Shown: positions 1-22,737, counted from the stretch's first letter. The stretch: DNA of 64,000 nucleotides from Mesostigma viride (GCA_009746045.1 RPFO01001922.1:69501-133500), one strand, 5' to 3'. Numbers and translations: made by a program. Notes: generated from the letters alone by a model not told the origin.

Positions 1-255
1 AAGGTTTTATCATGATGTACTTTACTCCCCCCCCCCCGCGCCACTTCCCCTGCGTTTTGCCACCGGAACTCCAAGCAGAGAGTTGCCTTTTTTAATACAC
101 TTAAGATATAAAGTGTTTGTTTGTTTTCTCACAGGGCGACGACCCCGTGCCCACATGAGTTAATTAATTAATTTTGTTTGTTTGTTTGTTGAGTCCAGTC
201 CTCAGCCCCCGGAGTTAATTAATTAATTTTCTTTTGTTTTTTTTATGGTTTTCAG

Positions 256-424
256 CCAGAACATTTTCCAGAAGCTAGTTATTTATTTAAAACTTCTAAT
301 GCGGACGGTGTACAGGGAAACGATTCGCCAGTGATTGCGGAAATGATCAACCGTCTGGCCCTGTTGTTCAGCACTGACTCTGAAGTTCGACGGTCAGCTC
401 TCGTACTCGTGGCAAAATGTTTCC
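256..424 (+). CDS. possible exon of an upstream neighbouring gene
   Basis: An open stretch of about 56 codons follows a pyrimidine-rich TTTTCAG acceptor and ends near a GTACAG donor-like site. The translation is helix-like and reads sensibly (it contains MINRLALLFSTDSEVRRSAL), in the manner of a HEAT or armadillo-type repeat protein. Some Integrator subunits have similar text, but no family can be assigned. No start codon, partner exon or stop was found, so it could equally be chance. If real, it would be an internal exon of a gene entering from the left edge. Confidence 0.22.
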
Positions 425-501
425 GTACAGTAGCTTTCTGCCGCAAGCTTCTTGATGTACATGTAGACGCGGGGACTGGACTGAAGTCAACATTGTTGTA
501 C

Positions 502-662
502 GTTGTTGTTGTTGTTGTTGTGTCCCATGCCGCACATGGGCAGCAGAGAATCTATAGTGGCCGAGGGCCGGAGCATCTACGTACAACCAATATATCCGGC
601 CCTCGGCCACTATAGATTCTCTGCTGCCCATGTGCGGCGTGGGACACAACAGTAACAACAAC
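502..662. repeat. hairpin made of two inverted retroelement 3' ends
   Basis: Two arms of about 66 bases, 502-572 and 595-662, are reverse complements with very few mismatches around a loop of about 22 bases. Each arm ends in a GTT or AAC triplet run and carries the core CATGTGCGGCGTGGGACAC. The same core followed by AAC repeats occurs at 22690-22735, and in variant form at 29088-29135. The arms therefore look like the 3' terminus of a dispersed retroelement (called T here), present twice in opposite orientation. Confidence 0.6.
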
Positions 663-1177
663 GTAGATGCACCGTATAGTTAGAACTTGAGCTTTTTTCG
701 TACCTCCTTATTTATTGAGTCTTCTAAGAGGAAGATACTCGTACATACGCATGTGGGTACTTGGCGGATTTGAGACGTTCGTGGCCTGGACGGGTGCATG
801 ATGGGAGCGCTTTGCTTGCCACATAAAAAACGGCCAGCAGTAGTAGCTGGCAGTCTGCAAGGCGTCCTGTTTTACTCCCCCTGCGAACAGCACATTCGAC
901 GCGACCAGACACGATGGACGTTGCAGAGAGAGCCTGAAGGACGCGCCATGCTTTTCTTGCCCTCGGTCAGATAGCACACGGCAAGCACGAAGGCCTGCCA
1001 CCGCGGGGTGCCAAAAGGAGGGGGACATTTCTGTGGGGTCGGGAGTTGGAGTGTGTGTGCTCCTCTTCCGAAACAGCTTGGCTACATAAGCGTGGTTGGG
1101 TCGTTGTGCATAGGCGTCGGAGGGCAGGGGATTCCAGCTTGGGGATTTCTTTCCCGTCGGGCCAGAGATTTGCAGCC

Positions 1178-13155
<11,978 letters not shown>

Positions 13156-13920
13156 GCAGGCCGCACGCCACGTGCTGCGTTCTTTTGTTGCGGCGCAAAC
13201 TTCACTATCTCACGAAACACGATAACAATGCTCTTCCTGCCTCTGTCAATATCTACCCCGGGCCGAGGATGTGAACGCACAGGATGTCAAGGCATATGTC
13301 TGCCTTGCATGCCTAGAGAGTGGGGCATGGATAGTGGATGCGCATGGGGCAGGCCGGGTTATGATGGGTGCAGAGCTGCCACCGTTGGAGCGCCAGCCAG
13401 CAAGAATAACCCTGGCTTTGCAGGGTGATGTAACCCTGGCTTTGCAGGGTGTATGTTGTTGCCAGTTTAATGATGTACCACTGCCAGTTTAACCCTGGCC
13501 GAGGGAAGTCCACTGTCATTAGCTTCCAGTTGAATCATTTGAGCCTTTGTTGATGTTGATGTCATATGTTGTGCACAAAAGTAAGCAGTGTCTGCTTCTG
13601 CAGATCGTTGGCAAGTGCAGATGTTGGCCTCTTGAGCCATTTCAAATTTTATTCACATAGTGTTGCTTTTTTGCACCGGCCTGTTTTCATCATTCTTATA
13701 TCATTTTATCAATGAAACAAGACATTATCAATCACATGAATATCCGCATGCTCACTGCATATATTGTCAGTAAGACAACCAGCGTGCTGCCCAGAAAACT
13801 AATCTGCAGAATCTGGTTTCTCAAACCGGCCTGCCATCATCTTGTATCGAATTCGATCGATATGTCACTGTCACGTTATTAGGTTAGAGTTGAGACAACG
13901 TCATGTTCCATTGCATCACA
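13156..13920. other. 3' flank of the epsin gene
   Basis: There is no gene. The stretch contains a short tandem repeat, ACCCTGGCTTTGCAGGGTG (about 13407-13450), and otherwise AT-richer sequence that probably includes the epsin 3' UTR. No clear polyadenylation signal can be assigned. Confidence 0.5.
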
Positions 13921-14527
13921 AGATTAATTAATGAGCACGTGACTGCGTCACGTGGGTGCCAATGCAGAGTGAAGGAACCTTCAACCCTATATATACACAG
14001 CGAGAAGGAGGGAGGGCGCCCTAGCTTCTCTCACTGCCGCAAGTGGGCAGGCCACATGCAGAGCGCTCTCTCCACAGCATGGTGCATGCCCGGGCGTAAC
14101 ACTGTGGGTGCAATACAACCAATGCAATACCATAGGTAGGCTGACGCATAGCTTATGCTACAAAGGTGAGGTGGGCTCAAGACGTCGGCTAAGGCGAAAG
14201 CTGATGACCACAAGGTGCCAGAGCTAATTGAAGGTACTGTAACGCTGTGCGCTAATGTCATTTAAGTGCTGTAATGCCTAAGCTATATCCCATAACCGAT
14301 TGCCCCCATCCAGACAACTAGCTTGAATGCTCTATCCCGGGGGAGCCCCGGGGGGCTTCCACAGTTTCTTGTTGACATAAAGGTCCCCGCCCCGCCAGTA
14401 CACTTTGGGCTTCTCGGGGTTGGTCTTGTACGTAGCGTCCGGATGTAGTCGGGCCACTGATCGCGCGGCGTTGCTGCTGCTGGGCTGGCGTCAGGTCGTC
14501 GTCAAGCGACCAGGAGGTGTTCACCAC
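13921..14527 (-). mobile_element. diverged family A element, 5'-truncated
   Basis: On the minus strand a frame from 14527 reads SLDDDLTPAQQQQRR, then after a frame change KPKVYWRGGDLYVNKKLW. This is the C-terminal domain of the family A ORF1-like protein. It is followed by a 3' UTR sharing ACTGTGGGTGCAATA with family A and a terminal ATTAATTAAT tail at 13921. Sequence drift is larger than among the other copies, so this is an older insertion. Confidence 0.7.
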
Positions 14528-14617
14528 CCAACATACTTACATATATAGTGTCGAGTTCATGCAGATTTTTTCCAACACACCCTAACCTTGCTTGCCATGC
14601 GGCAAGCTTCCTAGATA

Positions 14618-15093
14618 TCAAGGAGACAACCAGCGCAGGCCAGAAATCGGGAGAATCCGGACCATGGTAGCTCGAGCCTGCCGTTATCTTGTCCGCGTGT
14701 TCGAGTCGTTCAGGATGATGAATATGAATGGTGATGGAAATGTGTACTAGCCTTGTGCATTGAAATTATGGCTGGCTTACGTGTAGAGCGACTAGATGAC
14801 CTAGAGGGTGGGGCCGGAAACAGCTTGCTTGATCAGGGCGTGTGTTTCGAGCTTAACTGGCCGGGAGTGTCTAGTGGTGAGCACCATTGCTGCGATCGCT
14901 CTCCCACCATTTACGAGGAAATACCCGAAAATGGAAAACCACTGAAAAGGTCTAGCTAGTCAGTCATTACGTTAGCCATGCCATGATTCCAAACGTCCAA
15001 GAACTGCACACTGTGCAAAGGCAAAAGTCCCTAGATATAATTGAGGCTTCCTAGATATAATTGACTTTTGGCCTGCGCTGGTTGTCTCCTTGA
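14618..15093. mobile_element. MITE-2, complete, TA target duplication
   Basis: 25-base terminal inverted repeats begin TCAAGGAGACAACCAGCGCA (14618-14642, mirrored at 15069-15093) and are flanked by TA on both sides. The length of 476 bp is close to MITE-1, but the TIR sequence differs. A short reading frame of 68 codons inside is probably not a gene. Partial copies lie at 7365, 10133 and 50388. Confidence 0.75.
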
Positions 15094-15109
15094 TAATTGG
15101 ATACATAAA

Positions 15110-15237
15110 CACGCCCCGCCCGTTGGGGAGTGACGTGGAGCACGGCCAAATTAAGTGCGCATGTGCACAGCAGGACGGGGGCAGAGACCCCCCCTTCCCT
15201 AGCTCATGCCACTGGCATGCCACGAGTGCAATTAAAT
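15110..15237 (-). mobile_element. 3' end fragment related to family A
   Basis: Read on the plus strand it has CCCGTTGGGGAGTGACGTGGAGCAC, then GGGGGCAGAGACCCCCC and CATGCCACTGGCATGCCAC. This is the same order as the family A 3' UTR at 19600-19710. It is a short relic, or a SINE-like element using the same 3' end. Confidence 0.55.
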
Positions 15238-16103
15238 TACATTAAAAATTAAATTACAACATGACGTACTCCGTTGGGAGATCATGTAGCACATATTCCT
15301 TGTTGGATTCTGAGATGGAGGTGGACGAAGCCGCGAAACCGAACTAAGCTAACTCTAATCTTTAATCTAATCTAGAAAAACCTAACTACTCTACTCAGCA
15401 ATGCGCCCCTTCCTCTTGGGGTGGGGTGGCTTGCCCACACTGAGGGGCTGGCGTGTGAGCCTGGACAATCGTCTGCCACCTCTTCTTGTTCTGCATGGCA
15501 GTCCAAGCAAGAGAGAGAGAGCGAATGCGGAGTTCAAACGGGGCTGCATGGGACCACTAGACTAGGTCGGCCAGCAACATCTGTGTGTAGTTCATGGCAG
15601 GTTTACCTAGCTTTCTGGGAATGTCCTTGGGGCCAGGCCGGCCAGGTCAGGATATGCCGCCGCCTGGTTGGCCAAGCCGCTGGCCGGGGGCCGGCCAAAC
15701 CAAGGGCGGCGGTGTCTACCTGCCACTGGTACGACTAAGATGTCCTACTACGAATGCTATCCGGCTACGCTGCCTAATCTCGTTCGAAATGCGAGGCATA
15801 CCCTGATACATCTAGACTCTAATGAACTACGTGTGGAAAACCCTACATTCAGGACCTGTCGGAGCATCCTGTAAACCATGCCGTCCAGCCGCGGGCGGCC
15901 AGCGTGTCCATGAGCGTCCATGCCTCGGCGCCATACCTGAGCACCGGGAGACTGACCGGGACCTTGAAGAGCATTCGATCGCTTGCGGTGCTCGCCCAGG
16001 CCGGGCCTTCGAGTGCCAGTAGGTTTTGAGCGAACGCAGCTTAGCCCAGGCCAGGCCGGTGCGGATGTCCACGTTGTCGGCGGTGTCAGGGAGCATGCTC
16101 CCT
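15238..16103 (-). mobile_element. LINE, C-terminal part of RT ORF and 3' UTR
   Basis: On the minus strand the region downstream of the RT core is visible. SMLPDTADNVDIRTGLAWAK lies near 16090, a YGAEAWTL motif near 15935, and the C-terminus contains MQNKKRWQTIVQ and ends at a stop near 15402. These are usual landmarks after the RT in L1/CR1/I-type elements. Frames are broken in several places. The 3' UTR ends TATGTGCTACATGATCTCCC...AACGGAG plus an A/T tail at about 15240. It is the downstream part of the same copy seen at 17930-18654 and 22736-23650. Confidence 0.75.
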
Positions 16104-17912
16104 AGCTAGCAGTTTGAAGCGATCACGGAACTCGACCTCCTTCCCGGCGACAGAATGTTCTTCCTGGAGCCTCGAGTGGCAGGGGCTGTCGCCGCAGGAA
16201 GTCGTCGAGGTCCTCCAGTTCCTCGCACAGGAAAGGAAGCTCTTCATGCCCCAGAAGGGGGGCCGGGCGGCTATCGACTACCGCGACAGTCCTGGCTCTA
16301 CACTTATGAAGAAACACGCCAACGCCTGTTTACTGTCAAGATGATCTTGACCAGCCAAGTGCTACCAGCGCAGCCTCGGCGACCTCAGCAGAGCGCTCAG
16401 CGCCCCCGCCCCCGCACAGCAGGCAGCCCCCTCGATCGGCTCCCTCCCTCTGCAAGGATGACATCCGCGCAGTGTTGGAGGAGCACGTGTCAGACCTGGC
16501 CGCTGGCCGAGAAGATATGACATCGCTGAACACCACGCTCAACACGGTCGAGGCCCGGGTCTCCAATGTGGAAACCCGGGTCGTCCACAAGCTACAACCC
16601 CAGTTCACGGCGCTACACACCGCGGCGCAGGCTTTGGACACGCACGCTGCACTTGTCTCTCGCCTTAACCATGCAGGTGGACTGAGGGCAAGTGCGGCGT
16701 GCTCATGAAGAAGCTTGAAGCCATCATGCACCGCCCACACCGAGGCCCTGGCCACACAGGTCCCAAAGCGGATAGCGGAGCAGACAGCCAACCATCGCAT
16801 CCCAGCCACCCCGGCTGAGGATGCTGGTGACCTCCCGCCGCTCTCCTATGCGGACCTGCTGCGCCGGTCAGCAACCGCCTCCACCACCGACGCCATCGCC
16901 ACGAAGCTCCAGGAGCTGGAGGACCACCGCCAGGCCCAGCAACGGGAGGTCATGCACCGACCGCGCTCGATCGATCGCCGCGAGTGCCGAGTGGTGCTAC
17001 ATCGCTTCCCCCAGAAGCCAGGTGAGACGTCAACCTCCCTTGCTGACGAGCTCAAGAACCAGCTTCTTACCCTCATGGGCCTGGTAGGTGAGGTAGAACT
17101 GCGTGGGTGCCACCACCTTCCCCATAATAATAATTTCACGGGACAAGGCGGCTCCCCCACCATGGTCCTGCTCACCTTCCCCTCCCCTGAGGATAAGCAG
17201 CGGTTCCTCTCTCGTCGCAAGAGGTTGCACGACCTCATCTGGACGCTGGACGATGACCTGACCCCCGCTCAGCAACAGCAGCGACGCGACCTGTGGCCGG
17301 AATATCTCCCCCCGATAAGCAGGACCCCCAGAAGCCCAAGGTGTACTGGAGAGGCGGGGACCAGTTGGACCTGATGATCAACCACAAGATGTGGACGCCC
17401 CCAGCGGGCTAGAATAGCAATAGCCCTAGCTTGTATCCATATTGGTATAGTCACCGGCATGCAGCTAAGGCAGCCACTGATGCTTAGAATGTTTGCCTAG
17501 CTGTGCCAACATACCTAGTCACGTGCACCGCTAACGCACGGTACACAACCAGCCATAGCCTTAGCCTAGTCCCGTATAGTACAGCCATGCCGTGGACGTC
17601 CTGGCTATGATCAGATTACTACTTGCCCACGCTCCTTGTTATGCCATGCTCATGTACATGGGTCTTATTGCACCCACAGATTGCCGGATCGTTAGCGTGT
17701 CCGTTTAGCTAGCGTGCCCGAGTGCAGCTGTGGCATGCCTAAGGCATGAAGGAGGCTGGGGGTCTCTGCCCTTCATTTCTCCTGTTGCGCACACACAGGG
17801 ATTAAAAGCACTTCGGTGCTCCGTGACTCCCCCGACAACGGGAGCACGTGTTTAATTATTTAATTAATTAAATTAATAAATAAATAAATTAATTAATAAA
17901 TAAATTAATTAA
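16104..17912 (+). mobile_element. family A ORF1-only retrotransposon inserted in the LINE
   Basis: A degenerate copy of the family A coding region (about 16140-17412) is followed by a 3' UTR with a GTGCTCCGTGACTCCCC...ACGGGAGCACG hairpin and an ATTAATTA tail (about 17850-17912). The frame is broken several times relative to the intact copy at 19998-21359. Recognisable segments include TLNTVEARVSNVETRVVHKL and ADELKNQLLTLMGLVGEVEL. It separates two halves of the LINE RT. Confidence 0.8.
16715..17374 (+). pseudogene. family A ORF1-like protein, disrupted
   Basis: This is the longest open part of the copy, corresponding to the second half of the 453-residue intact protein. It holds the end of the coiled coil, the RRM-like segment (RECRVVLHRFPQKPGE...), and the start of the C-terminal domain (TLDDDLTPAQQQQRRDLWPE). 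An internal AATAATAAT insertion near 17125 and a frame change near 17330 break it. It is an RNA-binding ORF1-type protein by resemblance, unlikely to be functional. Confidence 0.65.
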
Positions 17913-17929
17913 TTCCCGTCGAGCAGCCG

Positions 17930-18654
17930 AGGCTAATCGGTGGGTGATTGCCGGTCGCCCAATTAATCACCTACGCCTCAGTTTTGACATTATAATCTCC
18001 AATCCCACCGCCCGCGCCTCCAGGCCCAGACAGTCCAGCCAGGTCTGGATGTGCTCGGGGCGCTAGCGATGAGGGTGGTATCATCCGCATAAATCAGGTC
18101 GGACAGGCCTGCGGTAACCAGGGCCACCAGCGCCGTACGTGTTCGCGCTCGTTAAGGATGTCCATGAGCCGGGCTCGAACCACGCACTAACAACGCAGTA
18201 AAGCGCGCACGTACGTGCCCGGCGCATGACGTGATCCACAACAATACTGAACAGATATGGGCCGGGACAGGACACAACCTTGCTAGTTGCCACACTACCC
18301 CGTACGTGGTGAAGGGGGAATGGTGGGCCGGGTGGTGCCTTCCGCAGTCCGCACTACTGCCTGTGAGCCCTCATCATACAGCCGGCAAATGGCAGCAATA
18401 AACGCTGGGGGCACACGATCCAGAGCTAGGATGGCCCAAAAGCCTTCCAGAGGACTGTGTCGAAAGCCTTGATATAGTCAACAAAAATGAAGACCAGCGG
18501 CCGGCCGGAAAACCATCAGGGCAAACGCGACGCACGTGCTCCATCAACCGACGCGCCACAAATACAGCCATGACAGTGTTACGGCCACGACGGAAACCCA
18601 TCTGAGACTCACCCAGGTGCTGGTCCAGCGCGGCGCAAAGCACCGCCTTCCCCA
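17930..18654 (-). pseudogene. LINE reverse transcriptase core, disrupted
   Basis: Minus-strand translations show, in RT order, LGESQMGFRRGRNTVMAVFV, then AFDTVLWKAFW (motif A, with frame changes), YLFSIVVDHVMRR, and LIYADDTTLIA with the YADD catalytic box at 18080-18091. Several frame breaks make it non-functional. The N-terminal neighbour of this segment (…YKKGSAADPGNYRGVCLQSA…KVF) is at 22736 and its C-terminal neighbour at 16103. The LINE is therefore one copy split by later insertions at 16104-17929 and 18655-22735. Confidence 0.8.
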
Positions 18655-19600
18655 CTCACACCATCATCAACAACGCCATCGAACAGCACGTGACACCCCT
18701 GGCCGCAGATGTGGCGGCCATGGGCGGCACGTTGGCTGCCGAGCTTCCCATCCTCTCCTCCACCACCACCGCCACCTCCAAGCTCCTCGCCTCCATGCAC
18801 CTCCACCACAACCGACGCCCTCACGGCCCAGCTTCTCGCCATCGACAAGCGCCTGCAGGACAATGCCATAGCCATCGAATGCTTGCAGAACACCGCCGGC
18901 ATCACTGCTCAGGCGGTGAAGGACATCGCCGCTCGGCCAGCCCCTGCTGGCCCTGCCGGCGATGCTCCTCCCATCCCGACCTGGGCGGACATGCTTAAGC
19001 AACACGCCACCTCCACCACCTCCGCCGTCGCCGCCCAGCTTAAGCAGCAGACGCTGGACCTTCGCGAGGAGGCCGAGCTCGCCAAGCGCAGCCTTAACGT
19101 CATAGTCAAGCACTTCGACCCGCTGCAGGACGAGACCTCCGAGACCCTTGCCCTGGCGTTTGAGAACAAAATCCTTGTCCCCGTGGCTATCACTGGTAAG
19201 GGCAAGCCGCGGGGGGTGACCCGCCTTCCCCGCTCGCGGGGTAAGGCCGGCCCCTCCCCCTTGCTCCTCACCTTTGACACCATGGCGGATAAGATGGAGT
19301 TCCTCAAGTGTCGCAAGCGGCTTGGGGGGACCGCCTACACGCTGGACGACGACTTGACCTTGACGCAGCAACAACGGCGATGGGAGTTATGGCCGACCTA
19401 CCTCCAGCTTCGGCAGACGGCGGGGCAGAAGCCGGTCTACTGGAAGGGGGCGGACATCTACGTCGCCCACAAGCCCTGGCAGGCGACCCCTGCAACCCCA
19501 GCCACCCCAGCCACCCCAGCCTAGGGAATATAATATATAGCAGTAGTGTATAGACTAGAAAGCTTAGTGACGTGGCCATGTATTAATTAATTAATTAAAC
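18655..19600 (+). mobile_element. family B ORF1-only element, 5'-truncated copy
   Basis: The translation is homologous to the family B protein at 24845-25723, from AIEQHVTPLAADVAAMGGTL to the stop at 19524, with frame changes in the first third. The 3' UTR is short and runs into an ATTAATTA tail at about 19574-19600 shared with the next, inverted, family A copy. The 5' end sits exactly in the LINE RT. Confidence 0.75.
18709..19524 (+). CDS. family B ORF1-like RNA-binding protein, partial
   Basis: This frame of 271 codons is open to a TAG at 19524. The part from about residue 40 matches the 292-residue copy at 24845. It has a helical coiled-coil region (LREEAELAKRSLNVIVK), an RRM-like segment (residues about 140-200) and the terminal DDDLTLTQQQRRWELWPTY domain, ending in Ala-Thr-Pro repeats. 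The first 40 residues are out of frame with the family, so a full-length protein is doubtful. Expected role: RNA chaperone of a retrotransposon particle, by analogy with L1 ORF1p. Confidence 0.5.
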   Translation: MWRPWAARWLPSFPSSPPPPPPPPSSSPPCTSTTTDALTAQLLAIDKRLQDNAIAIECLQNTAGITAQAVKDIAARPAPAGPAGDAPPIPTWADMLKQHATSTTSAVAAQLKQQTLDLREEAELAKRSLNVIVKHFDPLQDETSETLALAFENKILVPVAITGKGKPRGVTRLPRSRGKAGPSPLLLTFDTMADKMEFLKCRKRLGGTAYTLDDDLTLTQQQRRWELWPTYLQLRQTAGQKPVYWKGADIYVAHKPWQATPATPATPATPA

Positions 19601-21560
19601 TCGTGCTCCCGTTGGGGAGTCACGGAGCACCGAAGTGCTTTTAATCCCTGTGTGTGCACTACAGGAGAAAGGGCAGAGACCCCCAGTCTCCTTCATGCCA
19701 AAGGCATGCCACAGCTGCAATCGGGCGCGGCTAGCTAAAAGGACAGGCTAACGATCCGGCAAACTGTGGGTGCAATAAGACCCATGTGAGCATATCATAG
19801 CAAGGAGCGTGGGCAAGTAATCTGAACATAGCCAGGGCGTAGCATGGCTGTACTAGGACTAGGCTAAGGCTATGGCTGGTTGTGTACCGTGCGTTGGCGG
19901 CACGTGACTAGGTGTGTTGGCACAGCTAGGCGACATCTAGGCATGGCTGCCTTAGCGGCAGTGACGCCAATGGTTACAAGCTAGGGCTATTGCTATTCTA
20001 GCCCGCTGGGGGCGTCCACATCTTGTGGTTGATCATCAGGTCCCCGCCCCTCCAGTACACCTTGGGCTTCTGGGGGTCCTGCTTATGGCGGAGGTATTCC
20101 GGCCACAGGTCGCGTCGCTGCTGTTGCTGAGCGGGGGTGAGGTCGTCATCCAGCGTCCAGGTGAGGTCGTGCAACCGCTTGCGACGAGAGAGGAACCGCT
20201 GCTTATCCTCAGGGGAGGGGAAGGTGAGTAGGACTGGTGGGGGAGCCGCCTTGTCCCGTGAGTGGGGAAGGCGGTGGCACCCACGCAGTTCTACCTCACC
20301 TACCAGGCCCATGAGGGTAAGAAGCTGGTTCTTGAGCTCGTCAGCAAGAGAGGTTGACGTCTCACCTGGCTTCTGGGGGAAGCGACGTAGCACCACTCGG
20401 CACTCGCGGCGAGCGCGGTCGGTGACCTCCCGTTGCTGGGCCTGGCGGTGGTCCTCCAGCTCCTGGAGCTTTGTGGCGATGGCGTCGGTGGTGAAGGCGG
20501 TCGCTGACCGCAGCAGGTCCGCGTAGGAGAGCGGCGGGAGGTCGCCAGCATCCTGCCGGGGTGGCTGGGATGCAATGGTGGCCGTCTGCGCCGCTATCTT
20601 GGGGACCTGTGTGGCCAGGGCCTCGGTGTGGGCGGTGATGGCCTCAAGCTTCTTCAGGAGCACGCCACACTTGCCCTCCACCTGGTTAAGGCGAGAGACA
20701 AGTGCAGCATGCGTTTCCGAAGCCTGCGCCGTGGTGTGTAGCGCCGTGAACTGGGGTTGTAGCTTGTGGACGACCTTGGTTTCCACGTTGGAGACCCGGG
20801 CCTCGACTTTGTTGAGCGTGGTGTTCAGCGATATCAGCTGCTCGGCCAGCGGCCAGGTCACGTGCTCCTCCAGCACTGCGCGGATATCATCCTTGCCGAG
20901 GGAGGAAGCCGATGGGGCTGCCGGCTGTGCGGGGGCTGGGGTGCGGAGCGTTCTGGTGATGTCGCCGAGGCGGATCTGGAATTGGCTGGTCAGGATAATC
21001 AGGCGTTGTTCTACTTCGTCCAAAGCATAGAGCCAGGACATGTCTCCATTGTAGTCGATAGCCGCCCCCTCCTTGGGTACGAAGAGCTTCCGCTCCTGTT
21101 CGAGGAACTGGAGAACCTCGATGCATGCCTGCGGCGACAATGCTTGCCACCGGGTGAAGGCGAATCGTCGGTCGCCGGGGAGGAACTCGCTCCATTTTCG
21201 ATCGTGGCAGGGTTTCTTGGGCTCAGGCGAGGCGCTTGGCGAGGGTTTGGCGGGTAAGCCTGTCGGCTGAACAATGGCGAGGGCGAGAGGGTTGGGCTGG
21301 GCGCTGGGAAGCTGTGCCAGCTCCTTTTCCAGCCCTCGTTTTGCTTTGGTAGTCGTCATAGCTGGTCACGTGCGTAACTTTGTCTATACTGCGTGGCAGC
21401 CGTAACCGTTTATACTGGCAAGTGCGTCTTAGAAAGGCGCATCGAATGCAAGTGGTCTGACCGAATTTGGGGCTCAGACGCAAAAGATCTGAGCTCCGCC
21501 GTCAGCCATACCGCCGTCAGCCATTTTCGTCACGCATCAACCAATCAGCCATGTATGCCT
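19580..21560 (-). mobile_element. family A ORF1-only retrotransposon, intact copy
   Basis: Reading right to left there is a 5' region of about 200 bases, one intact ORF (21359-19998), a 3' UTR of about 400 bases and an (ATTA)n tail at 19580-19600. The UTR includes ACTGTGGGTGCAATAAGACC and the terminal hairpin GTGCTCCCGTTGGGGAGTCA. There is no RT or endonuclease. Copies with the same UTR lie at 16104-17912 and 21951-22660. Confidence 0.8.
19998..21359 (-). CDS. family A ORF1-like protein (L1 ORF1p type), 453 aa
   Basis: The protein has a basic, proline-rich N-terminus (MTTTKAKRGLEKELAQ), a helical segment around residues 65-125 (LSPQACIEVLQFLEQERKLF) and a coiled coil at about 160-260 with TLNKVEARVSNVETKVVHKL. 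An RRM-like fold follows at about 315-395 (ECRVVLRRFPQ ... ELRGCHRLP ... PVLLTFPSPEDKQRFLSRRK). The small C-terminal domain is at about 405-445 (DDDLTPAQQQQRRDLWPEYL ... KVYWRGGDLMINHK). This order is that of L1-type ORF1 proteins, trimeric RNA-binding chaperones of LINE particles. The frame is uninterrupted and much less decayed than the other copies. It must depend on an RT in trans. Confidence 0.8.
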   Translation of the reverse strand: MTTTKAKRGLEKELAQLPSAQPNPLALAIVQPTGLPAKPSPSASPEPKKPCHDRKWSEFLPGDRRFAFTRWQALSPQACIEVLQFLEQERKLFVPKEGAAIDYNGDMSWLYALDEVEQRLIILTSQFQIRLGDITRTLRTPAPAQPAAPSASSLGKDDIRAVLEEHVTWPLAEQLISLNTTLNKVEARVSNVETKVVHKLQPQFTALHTTAQASETHAALVSRLNQVEGKCGVLLKKLEAITAHTEALATQVPKIAAQTATIASQPPRQDAGDLPPLSYADLLRSATAFTTDAIATKLQELEDHRQAQQREVTDRARRECRVVLRRFPQKPGETSTSLADELKNQLLTLMGLVGEVELRGCHRLPHSRDKAAPPPVLLTFPSPEDKQRFLSRRKRLHDLTWTLDDDLTPAQQQQRRDLWPEYLRHKQDPQKPKVYWRGGDLMINHKMWTPPAG

Positions 21561-21569
21561 ACGTGATGG

Positions 21570-21950
21570 GCCCACACCCGCCCTTGCAATAGCCGTAGCA
21601 ATGTCGAGTCATGCTTTGCCCATGCAGGGAGTTACTCCCTGCTGAGAGGCCATGTGTACCCTAGCTATAGCCTAGCCACATACCTTCCACCCCATATGTC
21701 ATGCAGGCCTTCTAGGCCCTCTCCTCAAGCCCCCCCTGGGTGCCTGTGCTTGTTTAGGAGGCATGAACCATCATGGAGGTGCAGGTGCACCTCGTGCACC
21801 CAGATCAGGTGATAGTTGTACTTCCTACACCTGCAGGTTGTCGCCCTGATTGTATTACAAACCCATAGATGCCCCTTTCTCAGGGCTATGTGTTACATTT
21901 GCTCCCCACGGAGCTATGATTTTAATTAATTAATTAATTAATTCCCCACT
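21570..21950 (+). mobile_element. family B 3' UTR remnant
   Basis: It shares with the family B copy at 24845-26176 the stretch GCCCATGCAG.GAGTT.CTCCCTGCTGAGA, a TGCAGGTGCACC block, and the end CTATGTGTTACATTTGCTCCC plus CACGGAGCTATG, followed by an AATTAATT tail. No coding part remains. Confidence 0.65.
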
Positions 21951-22660
21951 CACGGGACAAGGCGGCTCCCCCACCAGTCCTGCTCACCTTCCCCTCCCGT
22001 GAGGACAAGCAGCGGTTCGGCTCTCTCGTCGCAAGCGGTTCCACGTCACCTCACCTGGACGCTGGACGACGACCTGACCCCCGCTCAGCAGCAGCAGCGA
22101 CGTGACCTGTGGCCTGAATACCTCCGCCACAATTAGCAGGACCCCCGGAAGCCCAAGGTGTACTGGAGGGGCGGGGACCTGATGATCAACCACAAGATGT
22201 GGACGCCCCCAGCGGGCTAGAATAGCTTGTAGCCCTAGCTTTACTTCAACGGTAGTCACTGCATGCCGCCATGGCAGCCATGCTTAGAATGTTTGCCTAG
22301 TTAAGTGCCACCTTACCTAGTCACGTGCACCGCTAACGCACGGTACACAACCAGCCATAGCCTTAGCTTAGTCCTTGTACAGCCATGCTACGTCCTGGCT
22401 TCGATCAGATTACTTGCCCACGCTCCTTGTTATGATATGCTCACATGGGTCTTATTGCACCCACAGGCTGCCGGATCGTTAGCGTGTCCGTTTAGCTAGC
22501 GCGCCCGAATGCAGCTGTGGCATATATGCCTTAGGCATGAAGGAGACTGGGGGTCTCTGCCCTTTCTCCTGTTGTGCACACACAGGGATTAAAAGCACTT
22601 CGGTGCTCCGTGACTCCCCATGCAACGGGAGCACGAGTTTAATTAATTAATTAATTAAAG
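21951..22660 (+). mobile_element. family A element, strongly 5'-truncated
   Basis: It starts within the RRM-like segment (CACGGGACAAGGCGGCTCCC), keeps the C-terminal domain in broken frame to a TAG at about 22220, and then has the full family A 3' UTR and AATTAATT tail. It lies directly behind the tail of the family B remnant, an insertion into or next to an older A/T tail. Confidence 0.75.
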
Positions 22661-22675
22661 CCGCGGTGCAGCATC

Positions 22676-22703
22676 CGGCATGCTGCTGACTGCGGCGTGG
22701 GAC

Positions 22704-22735
<32 letters not shown>
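22676..22735 (+). mobile_element. element T 3' end with (AAC)n tail
   Basis: CTGACTGCGGCGTGGGACAC followed by about ten AAC triplets matches the hairpin arm at 596-662. It interrupts the LINE reading frame (…AALKVFMR) at 22736. Confidence 0.6.

Positions 22736-22737
<2 letters not shown>

Larger units (their letters stand above)
1..1177. other. 5' flank of the epsin gene
   Basis: This stretch holds the possible exon and hairpin listed separately, and an imperfect direct repeat of GAGTTAATTAATTAATTTT at about 155-235 with a short TTTG microsatellite. No promoter element can be pointed to with confidence. The epsin start codon at 1178 follows about 500 bases of unremarkable sequence. Confidence 0.5.

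Noticed and set aside
17850-17912. Replication origin suggested by AT-rich TTAATTAA runs
   Set aside because: They are the simple-sequence tails of family A retrotransposons, seen at the same position relative to the 3' UTR in every copy.
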